Position numbers and translations under genes: made by a program
Assembly: GCA_017889845.1 (NCBI GenBank)
Contig: JAGGAJ010000082.1
Span: forward strand, 1-7,874
Source of the DNA: Deltaproteobacteria bacterium
GTDB lineage: Bacteria > Desulfobacterota > Deferrimicrobia > Deferrimicrobiales > Deferrimicrobiaceae
Reading direction: 5' to 3'
DNA length: 7,874 nucleotides
The notes under the pieces: model-generated
What the model saw: only the letters and a program-made list of their open reading frames with translations
Database searches by the model: none
What the model was told of the DNA's origin: nothing
Shown: one piece after another, positions 1 to 7,568 of the stretch
Layout of the letters: the number at the start of each line of letters is the position of its first letter
Numbering within the stretch: position 1 is the first letter of the stretch

Positions 1-2493
<2,493 letters not shown>

Positions 2494-2593
2494 CGTTGCG
2501 ATGGCTCCATCGGTGGAAATGGCGCACGGCGGCCATCCGGGCGGTTTCGTGGACCCGTTGGGTCCAGCCGCCGCCTGGTGCCTTCCCGGCGGT
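2494..2593 (-). promoter_or_regulatory. valS leader with small hairpins and a possible leader minigene
   Basis: This is the 100-nt gap between the receiver gene and valS, read on the minus strand. It contains a perfect 7-bp hairpin with a 3-nt loop at 2550-2566 (TGGACCC-AAC-GGGTCCA). A second hairpin at 2499-2512 (CGATG-GAGC-CATCG) puts the only purine-rich GGAG before valS in its loop region. Neither hairpin is followed by a U-run, so neither is a standard intrinsic terminator. An ATG inside the second hairpin (2510) opens a six-codon frame, MEPSQR, whose TGA stop overlaps the valS ATG as ATGA. No T-box signature was recognised. The structures are seen in the sequence; a regulatory role is inference. 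Confidence 0.35.
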
Positions 2594-3715
2594 TCAGGAG
2601 GAAAGCTTCCCGGCCTGCTGGCGGATCCGGGAGATCTCTTCGCGGATGAGCGCCTCCGCGGTTGCGGGGATCACCTCCCACGCCACGGCCTCCACGGACT
2701 CGCGGACCTTCGCGGAAAAATCCGCGGCGAGACGGTCCATCATCTCCCACATCACCTTCTCGACAGCCTCGGTCGCCACGGCGCGGAAGATCTCCTCGGC
2801 CCGGGCCGAGAACTGCTCCTGGAACGCCGCCCCAAGCACCGTCCCATCTTCCGCGGGAGGGGAGGCGGCGGGGGTAACGTGCGCGGTCGGTTGCGGGGCG
2901 GCCGGGGATTCCGCCGGCTGGGTCGCCTCCGGGGGGAACTCCACCTCTTCCAACTCCTCGATGTCCTCGATCTCCTCTTCCGGCTCGAGGGCGGGTGCGA
3001 GATCGGTCACCGCGGGGGGGGCATCCCCCGCGATGGTCCACTCGAGATGGGTTTCCGGTTGCGGCGGCGGGGCCGCGGGTTCCTCGCGCGCCTGCCCCCC
3101 CTCGATCTCCTCGACGGACACGTCGAACTCGTTGAGCGAGACCCCGGCGGCCCCTCCGCCACCCGGCAGGAGCGCCCCGGGCAGGATCTCCTCCCGCTTC
3201 AGGGGCGCCGCGGGAACGTCCGCCGTTACGCCTTTCCCCGCCTCCTCCTCCACCTCTTCGAGGACGTCGCTGAAATCCCAGTGCTCGTCTGCCGGGGGTT
3301 GCCCCGCGGCAACCATCACTGCGGCCGCGGGCCCCTCCACTTCCTTATCCTTGCGCAGCAACCCCTCGACCTTCTCCATCAGTTCCTGGGAGTCGAACGG
3401 CTTGAGGAGCACGGCGCTGGCCCGGCTCGTCCGGAACCGTTGCTCGTCGAGGGGGATCAGGCTCCCGGAGAGGATCAGGACCGGGATGTCCCTGGTCTTC
3501 TCCGCGGCGCGAAGCTCCGCCGCGACCGCGTAGCCGTCCTTCCCCGGCAGGGTCACATCGGCCACCACGAGATCGGGCACGATCTCCCCCGCGAGACGCA
3601 CCGCATCCTCCCCGTTGTCGACGGCCGTGATCGCCACGTCCGACTGGGCGAATGCGAGTTCGAACACTTTCTGGATTGTCAGGCTGTCTTCGGCGAGAAG
3701 GAGCTTCTTCGGCAT
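2594..3715 (-). CDS. Receiver-domain protein with acidic linker and helical C-terminal tail
   Basis: A 373-residue response-regulator-like protein. Residues 1 to about 122 form a CheY-type receiver with the acidic pocket E9-D10, phosphoacceptor D53 in VADVTLPGKDG, S83 and K105 (KPF), so it should accept phosphate from a histidine kinase. Residues about 125-300 are low complexity, rich in Pro, Ala and Glu, with acidic stretches such as EEEIEDIEELEEVE and short aromatic-acidic motifs (HWDFSDVLEEVEE, LNEFDVSVEEIE). Residues about 300-373 are predicted helical and contain two related blocks, VEKVMWEMMDRLA (318-330) and VEAVAWEVIPATAEA (341-355), followed by LIREEISRI. The ending faintly resembles the conserved C-terminus of PopZ/DUF2497 proteins. 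No DNA-binding, GGDEF or enzymatic output is visible. The start at 3715 puts the receiver at the N-terminus and has GGGGG 5 nt upstream. An in-frame ATG at 3739 (MRGNPGVP-) is an alternative. The gene starts 25 nt after the RNase R stop, so it is probably in the same operon. Its cognate kinase cannot be told from sequence. Confidence 0.92.
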   Translation of the reverse strand: MPKKLLLAEDSLTIQKVFELAFAQSDVAITAVDNGEDAVRLAGEIVPDLVVADVTLPGKDGYAVAAELRAAEKTRDIPVLILSGSLIPLDEQRFRTSRASAVLLKPFDSQELMEKVEGLLRKDKEVEGPAAAVMVAAGQPPADEHWDFSDVLEEVEEEAGKGVTADVPAAPLKREEILPGALLPGGGGAAGVSLNEFDVSVEEIEGGQAREEPAAPPPQPETHLEWTIAGDAPPAVTDLAPALEPEEEIEDIEELEEVEFPPEATQPAESPAAPQPTAHVTPAASPPAEDGTVLGAAFQEQFSARAEEIFRAVATEAVEKVMWEMMDRLAADFSAKVRESVEAVAWEVIPATAEALIREEISRIRQQAGKLSS

Positions 3716-3740
3716 CGGCACCCCCGGATTGCCCCTCATT

Positions 3741-5999
3741 CTATGGGCTTTCCGGGAGCTTTTCAACCAGTAGGAGGTCCACCTCTCCCCGGTCGGGGTC
3801 GGACCGCCGGACCCGCACGCGGACGCGATCCCCGAGGGCGATCCGGCGCTTCCGGTAGAGCCCGACCCACTCCATCCGGTCCGGGGAGAAGGCGTACTCG
3901 TCGTCCCGGAGGGTCGACACGTGGACCAGCCCCTCCACCAGCCAGTCGGACAGCTCGACGAAGAATCCCGAGGACACGAGGGAGGACACCGCGCCGTCGA
4001 AGGTCTGCCCCGTCCGGGACGCCATGAACAGGGCCTTGGCGCGCTGCTCGAGGGCGCGCTCCGCATCCATCGCCAGCCGCTCCCTGCCGGACAGGTGCGC
4101 TCCGATCTCCGCCCCTTTCTCGGCGAGGTTCCCGAGCCAGGCGTGGGGCGAACGGTCCCCGAGGGCGGCTTTCAGCACCCGGTGGACGACCAGGTCCGGG
4201 TACCGCCGGATGGGCGAGGTGAAGTGGGTGTAGCGCGCGAGGGCCAGCCCGAAGTGCCCACGGGTCTCGGGGCCGTAGCGGGCGAGCATCAGGCTCCGCA
4301 GGAGCATCATGTGAACCGGACGCTCGTACTTTCCCCCGCGGGCCAGCGTAGCCCACGCCTGCAGGCGGGAGGTCACGTCCCGCCGGTCCGTGGGGCGGGA
4401 CCTCCGGAGGAGGCGACCCGCCGCCGTCTCGAACTCCTCCACCCTGTCCTCCGCCGGTTCCTCGTGGATGCGGAAGAGGAACGGGTCCCCGCGCATCGAC
4501 AGGTACTCCGCCACCGCCGTGTTCGCCAGGAGCATGAACTCCTCGATAAGCCGGTGGGACTCCCAGCGCTGCGCCGCCCGGACCGACACGGGCATCCCGC
4601 CCTCCACGGCGATTCTGGGCTCCGGAAGATCGAAATCCAGCGCACCGCGCGCCGACCTTGCCAGGGTGAGCCATCCCGCCGCCGTCGCCATGTGGCGAAG
4701 CATCCGGCCGACATCCGGGGCGATCTTCCCGTCCGACCCTGTCCGCCCGCGCGGACCGTGGTCGCCGCCGGCGAGGAAATCGTGCACCTCGTCGTACGTC
4801 AGGCGGGCACGGCTGCGGATCACCGACGGGTAGAACCTCGGCGGGCCCGCCTCCCCTCCCTGCCGGATCGGGATCTCCACGGTGACGGTGAGGCGGTTCA
4901 CCCCGGCCTTTAGGCTGCACACCCCCTCGGAGAGTTCCGGCGGTAGCATCGGGATGCACCGGTCCGGAAAGTAGACGGACGTCCCCCGGATGTACGCCTC
5001 GCGATCGAGGGAGGACCAGGGGGCCACGTAGTGCGAGACGTCGGCGATGGCCACGTAGAGCCGGTATCCCCCGCCTTCCTTTGCGAGACATACCGCGTCG
5101 TCGAAATCCCTGGCGTCCTCGCCGTCGATGGTGACGTACGGAAGGTCGCGCTGGTCCACCCGCGGGAGCGGCTCTTCCCCGTGGAAAACGCCCTCTTCCC
5201 GTTCGGAGAGGTGGACGGCCCGCGGGACGCGACGCGCCTCCTTCGCCACCGGGTCGGGGAACGCCACGGGAAGGTCCATCGCGGAAGTCACCGCGAGGAA
5301 CAGGGTTTCCATCGTGTGGGATTTCCCGAGGAGGCGCACCACGCGGGCGCGCCCCTCTCCCCGCGCAGAGGGGTATTCCGCGACCTCCGCGAGGACCAGA
5401 TCTCCCGGCTCCGGCGCAGGCCCTTCCGGGAGGTCGACTTCGAGGAGGAGGTCCGATTCCCGGTCGCGGAAACGGACGAAATGCCGTTCGCCGCCCGGGG
5501 AATACCTTCCGACGAACGCCCGGATGCCGCGCGAAAGGATCCGCTCGATCCTGCCGTACGCCGGAGCACCGCCTCGCCTGCGTTCGAGGCGCACCACCAC
5601 GCGGTCTTTCGGCCAGGCACCGGCGAGGGCGGTCCCGGGGACGCGCACCGGGGAACCACCCGGGTCGTCGGGGATGACGAGGGGACGCCCCTCCCGGGTG
5701 AAACGCAGCCGCCCCTCGATGGTGCGTCCGTGCCCGGCACCGTCTCCCCTCTCTCCGGCAGGAGTCCCGTGCGGGGCTCCCGCCGGGGGGCGCCTTCCCT
5801 TGCCGCGACGCGGCGCCTTCTTCCCTCTCCTCCCTGGCACCCCCTCCGGAAAAACGGATTTCAACGCGGCCTTGAAGGCGCGGCGTTCCCCCTTCTCCAC
5901 CCCCGCTTCCCGATACCACTCCTTGATGGTGGCCCGCCCCGCCTTCAGGGCTTCCGACCGCTGCCGTAGCCATCGCTCCCAGTATTCCCGGTCGCGCAT
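3741..5999 (-). CDS. rnr: RNase R family 3'-5' exoribonuclease
   Basis: A hydrolytic, processive 3'-5' exoribonuclease of the RNB (RNase II/R) family, 752 residues, cytoplasmic. The family degrades structured mRNA and rRNA and can support tmRNA quality control. Order of parts: a helical N-terminal region (about 1-50) like the winged-helix start of RNase R; a strongly basic Arg/Lys/Gly/Pro linker (about 54-90); cold-shock-like RNA-binding domains beginning at TIEGRLRF (about 93); the RNB catalytic domain with the metal-binding signature IDGEDARDFDD, where D292, D298, D300 and D301 are the acidic residues; the late RNB motif HFTSPIRRYPDLVVHR (592-607); and a C-terminal S1 domain (about 664-747). 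It ends soon after S1 and lacks the long Lys-rich tail of E. coli RNase R. The start is supported by AAGGAG at 6007-6012, 7 nt before the ATG. It is the first gene of a likely unit with the receiver protein and valS. RNase II is an alternative, but the length and N-terminal region favour RNase R. Confidence 0.95.
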   Translation of the reverse strand: MRDREYWERWLRQRSEALKAGRATIKEWYREAGVEKGERRAFKAALKSVFPEGVPGRRGKKAPRRGKGRRPPAGAPHGTPAGERGDGAGHGRTIEGRLRFTREGRPLVIPDDPGGSPVRVPGTALAGAWPKDRVVVRLERRRGGAPAYGRIERILSRGIRAFVGRYSPGGERHFVRFRDRESDLLLEVDLPEGPAPEPGDLVLAEVAEYPSARGEGRARVVRLLGKSHTMETLFLAVTSAMDLPVAFPDPVAKEARRVPRAVHLSEREEGVFHGEEPLPRVDQRDLPYVTIDGEDARDFDDAVCLAKEGGGYRLYVAIADVSHYVAPWSSLDREAYIRGTSVYFPDRCIPMLPPELSEGVCSLKAGVNRLTVTVEIPIRQGGEAGPPRFYPSVIRSRARLTYDEVHDFLAGGDHGPRGRTGSDGKIAPDVGRMLRHMATAAGWLTLARSARGALDFDLPEPRIAVEGGMPVSVRAAQRWESHRLIEEFMLLANTAVAEYLSMRGDPFLFRIHEEPAEDRVEEFETAAGRLLRRSRPTDRRDVTSRLQAWATLARGGKYERPVHMMLLRSLMLARYGPETRGHFGLALARYTHFTSPIRRYPDLVVHRVLKAALGDRSPHAWLGNLAEKGAEIGAHLSGRERLAMDAERALEQRAKALFMASRTGQTFDGAVSSLVSSGFFVELSDWLVEGLVHVSTLRDDEYAFSPDRMEWVGLYRKRRIALGDRVRVRVRRSDPDRGEVDLLLVEKLPESP

Positions 6000-6006
6000 C
6001 CGCGTG

Positions 6007-6012
6007 CTCCTT
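6007..6012 (-). promoter_or_regulatory. Ribosome binding site of rnr
   Basis: On the minus strand AAGGAG lies 7 nt upstream of the ATG at 5999. This is a near-consensus Shine-Dalgarno sequence and fixes the RNase R start. It argues against a longer open frame on the same strand that runs to 6060 in another phase. Confidence 0.85.
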
Positions 6013-6031
6013 CCCCTGTCTGCATTCTCCC

Positions 6032-6037
6032 ATCATA
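6032..6037 (-). promoter_or_regulatory. Candidate -10 box for the rnr transcript
   Basis: On the minus strand TATGAT lies about 33 nt upstream of the rnr start codon. The hexamer 17 nt further upstream is GTGGAA, a poor match to TTGACA, so this would be a weak or activator-dependent sigma-70 type promoter. It is inferred from position and the -10 match only. Confidence 0.35.
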
Positions 6038-6118
6038 CCCGCGGAGTCACGGGTTTCCACTGGGGAGCGCCTGCCCGGGACGTCATCGTGCGCCGTCCGT
6101 GGGTCACCGGTTTGGGGT

Positions 6119-6146
6119 TTGATGCGCCGGACGGTTTTGCTATAAT
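6119..6146 (+). promoter_or_regulatory. Sigma-70 type promoter of tRNA-Leu
   Basis: A perfect TATAAT at 6141-6146 is preceded by TTGATG at 6119-6124 with a 16-nt spacer. Transcription would start near 6153, leaving a leader of about 17 nt before the tRNA 5' end for RNase P to remove. The box stands out in otherwise very GC-rich sequence and lies exactly where a tRNA promoter is expected. It points away from the rnr promoter region, making this a divergent intergenic region (6000-6169). Confidence 0.8.
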
Positions 6147-6169
6147 CTCAATCCTTCCGCGGAAAGCGT

Positions 6170-6256
6170 GCCGAAGTGGCGGAACTGGCAGACGCGCCAG
6201 ATTCAGGGTCTGGTGTGGGCAACCACGTGGGGGTTCAAATCCCCCCTTCGGCACCA
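6170..6256 (+). tRNA. tRNA-Leu with CAG anticodon
   Basis: An 87-nt class II tRNA with encoded CCA, reading the leucine codon CUG. The acceptor stem is GCCGAAG/CTTCGGC with discriminator A and CCA at 6254-6256. The anticodon stem is CCAGA/TCTGG around loop TTCAGGG, with anticodon CAG at 6204-6206. The variable arm is long, with a GTGG-GCAA-CCAC hairpin as expected for leucine tRNAs. The T arm is GGGGG-TTCAAAT-CCCCC. CUG is expected to be a major leucine codon in such a GC-rich genome. The last 20 nt before the terminal A (6236-6255) recur exactly at 6462-6481. Confidence 0.98.
6236..6255 (+). repeat. Direct repeat copy 1: 3' end of tRNA-Leu
   Basis: CAAATCCCCCCTTCGGCACC, covering part of the T loop, the 3' strand of the T and acceptor stems, the discriminator and CC. 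It is identical to 6462-6481, 226 nt downstream in the same orientation. Integrases commonly use this half of a tRNA gene as an attachment site, so this would be the gene-proximal att copy if the pair came from integration. That reading is inference. Confidence 0.9.
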
Positions 6257-6270
6257 GTCTTTTCCCAATA

Positions 6271-6384
6271 CCGTCCATGGGGATTTGAACGGGCTTGGGG
6301 CGCCGACCGGATAGGGAGGAAAAGGGCGACGCACGGGAGCCCGACAGCCCCAAGCCCCGCCGCCAAAGCCGAAGCCATGGATGG
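6271..6384. repeat. Two nested inverted repeats
   Basis: The outer arms are CCGTCCATGG (6271-6280) and CCATGGATGG (6375-6384), complementary over 10 positions with one G-U wobble. The inner arms are GGGCTTGGGGC (6291-6301) and GCCCCAAGCCC (6347-6357), perfectly complementary over 11 positions with a 45-nt loop. Because the arms are nested, a transcript could form one long interrupted stem. It could be a structured RNA, the ends of a small decayed element, or part of a two-way termination region. Confidence 0.55.
6279..6290 (-). repeat. Inverted copy of the tRNA-Leu T-arm sequence
   Basis: GGGGATTTGAAC is the exact reverse complement of GTTCAAATCCCC at 6233-6244 inside the tRNA. The flanking bases do not form a T stem, so it is not part of a second tRNA on the minus strand. 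In the precursor transcript these 12 nt could pair with the T arm. Confidence 0.65.
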
Positions 6385-6461
6385 GCGGCCCCACTCCCGA
6401 ATGTATTGCGCTCCCTGGGGTACCCCGCAACGAACAGCCCGAGGGGCAAGGCTCAGGCGGG

Positions 6462-6481
6462 CAAATCCCCCCTTCGGCACC
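6462..6481 (+). repeat. Direct repeat copy 2: orphan tRNA-Leu 3' end
   Basis: An exact 20-nt copy of 6236-6255. The upstream bases (GGCGGG instead of GGGGGTT) do not complete a T stem and the base after ACC is G instead of A, so this is not a functional tRNA end. It ends 3 nt before the stop codon of the zinc-ribbon gene. It is consistent with an attachment-site duplicate or the remainder of a duplicated tRNA. Confidence 0.85.
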
Positions 6482-6484
6482 GTT

Positions 6485-6844
6485 TCACCGCCTCTCCCGC
6501 GTCTCCCGCACCGCCGCCTGGCGGGCTCCCAGGGAGAACGACGGCGTCCCGTCCAGCAGGCGGGCGCGGCGCTCCATCCGGCGGACCAGGGATGCACGCT
6601 TCCTCTCCCCGCCGCCTTCCCCGCCCTCCTCCCGGAGCGCCGTCAGCCGCGCCCGGATCTTCGCCGCCGCACCGGCGGGGCCCGTCAGCACGCAGTCCGG
6701 GCAGATGTCGCCGTCCAGGATTTCGCCGTGGAAGAGGCGCATCACCCGGCGGCGGACGGGATAGCGCCTGGCGCAGCATGCGCATTCATGGGATGGGAAT
6801 CGGGGGTCCACCGCGGACGCGGGAACCAGCACGACCCGAAGCAT
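6485..6844 (-). CDS. Small zinc-ribbon-like protein of unknown function
   Basis: A 119-residue protein that I do not recognise as a named family. It has two CxxC pairs 23 residues apart, C21-x-x-C24 (within ECACCARR) and C48-x-x-C51 (CPDC), an arrangement expected of a zinc ribbon; C23 is an extra cysteine. The second half (about 61-119) is strongly charged, rich in Arg, Glu and Gly, and probably helical. No signal peptide or membrane segment is seen. The start at 6844 was chosen because it is the first in-frame ATG after the histidine kinase stop, with a 23-nt gap. It has no clear ribosome binding site, so translation may depend on coupling to the upstream gene. The open frame extends upstream in the same phase into the kinase gene, but that part is Arg/Gly/Pro-rich shadow sequence. 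It is probably the last gene of the GGDEF-kinase operon. Confidence 0.7.
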   Translation of the reverse strand: MLRVVLVPASAVDPRFPSHECACCARRYPVRRRVMRLFHGEILDGDICPDCVLTGPAGAAAKIRARLTALREEGGEGGGERKRASLVRRMERRARLLDGTPSFSLGARQAAVRETRERR

Positions 6845-6867
6845 GGAGGACGGCTGGCGCCCGGATT

Positions 6868-7566
6868 TTATCCCGGCAATCCGGCCGGGACCTTTATCGT
6901 GGCCAGGCAGCCGCCGCCGGACCTGTTTCGCACCGTGAGGGTCCCCCCCGCCTCCCCGACGAGATGCCGTGCTACGGGGAGCCCCATACCGGCATGGTAC
7001 GGCTCGCCGCGGGTGGTGAATCCCTCCTCGAATACCTTCTCCTCCTGCCCCGCCGGGATTCCGGCGCCCCGGTCGGACACGGTGAACTCCCACCCCCCGT
7101 CGACGTGTTCCACGGAAAGGCCGAGCACGCCTCCCCCGGCGGCCATCGCCTCGGACCCGTTGAACAGCAGTGCAAGGAGGGCCAGGGCCAGATCGAAACG
7201 GTCGCAGTGGAGGACTCCCGCGTGGACCGGGGTTGGGTGGGAGAGCGTCACGTTGTTCCGCTCCAGATCGTACCGCGCGAAGGAAAGGATTTCCCGGAAC
7301 ATCACGCCGGGAGCGAAGGCCTCCCGTGCCGGCCGATGCGGTCGGGCGTAGCGGGAGTAGTTCCCGATGATCTCGCCGGTCTTCCCGCACGCCGCAAGGA
7401 CCTTCCCCGCGCTGTCCCGCACCTTCTGCTCGTTCCCTGCAGCGATCTGGATGAGCTCGGAGAAGCCCAGGATCACGCTGAGGTGGTTGTCCACCTCATG
7501 GGCGACTCCCATGATCATCCGCCCGTACAGGGAGAGGCGGTACCCCTCGACTGCCCCCCGGTCCAT
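6868..7566 (-). CDS. Soluble histidine kinase without sensor domain
   Basis: A 232-residue GHKL histidine kinase core. The dimerisation helix carries the H-box GVAHEVDNHLSVILGFSEL with phosphoacceptor H23. The ATPase domain shows an N-box with N136 (LLFNGSEAM), the G1 box DRGAGIP with D165, an F-box VFEEGFTT (178-185) and the G2 box GMGLPVARH (193-201), so it should bind ATP and autophosphorylate. There is no transmembrane segment, PAS, GAF or HAMP region before the H-box. Only about 20 residues precede the histidine, so the input must come from a partner protein or its operon mates. The ATG lies 2 nt after the TAG of the GGDEF gene, indicating translational coupling. The H-box has D-N-H where N-N-P or K-N-P is usual. 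The partner regulator is unknown; a stand-alone receiver is encoded at 2594-3715 but nothing ties the two together directly. Confidence 0.93.
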   Translation of the reverse strand: MDRGAVEGYRLSLYGRMIMGVAHEVDNHLSVILGFSELIQIAAGNEQKVRDSAGKVLAACGKTGEIIGNYSRYARPHRPAREAFAPGVMFREILSFARYDLERNNVTLSHPTPVHAGVLHCDRFDLALALLALLFNGSEAMAAGGGVLGLSVEHVDGGWEFTVSDRGAGIPAGQEEKVFEEGFTTRGEPYHAGMGLPVARHLVGEAGGTLTVRNRSGGGCLATIKVPAGLPG

Positions 7567-7568
7567 AT

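Larger units (their letters stand above)
6257..6484. other. Non-coding, repeat-rich stretch behind tRNA-Leu
   Basis: This 228-nt stretch lies between the tRNA and the convergent zinc-ribbon gene. No convincing coding frame is seen; the open frames that cross it on the minus strand are antisense reads of the tRNA. It holds an inverted copy of the T-arm sequence (6279-6290), nested inverted repeats (6271-6384), a short palindrome GGGGTACCCC (6417-6426), a copy of the 5' acceptor sequence GCCGAAG (6368-6374) and the second tRNA 3'-end copy (6462-6481). No obvious U-run terminator was found for either convergent transcript. Confidence 0.6.

Noticed and set aside
2550..2566. Intrinsic terminator after the receiver gene
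   Set aside because: The hairpin is perfect but is followed by CGAAACC, not a U-run, so it is kept only as a leader structure.
3763..6060. A 765-codon minus-strand frame slightly longer than RNase R
   Set aside because: It is another phase of the same strand, composed of Arg/Gly/Pro-rich sequence without motifs. The RNase R phase has all catalytic motifs and a good ribosome binding site.
6279..6290. A second tRNA on the minus strand, suggested by GTTCAAATCCCC
   Set aside because: The bases on either side cannot form a T stem, and no acceptor stem, anticodon arm or CCA end is in place.
6033..6449. Minus-strand frame whose product contains VPKGGFEPPRGCPHQTLNL
   Set aside because: This is the well-known spurious peptide from reading a tRNA gene antisense. 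It covers tRNA-Leu and its promoter.
6257..6484. Complete mobile element or CRISPR array behind the tRNA
   Set aside because: There is no integrase or transposase frame, and only two copies of the 20-nt repeat rather than a regularly spaced series.
6485..7390. The 301-codon version of the zinc-ribbon frame
   Set aside because: The N-terminal 182 residues lie inside the histidine kinase gene in another phase and are shadow sequence. Only the part from ATG 6844 is kept.
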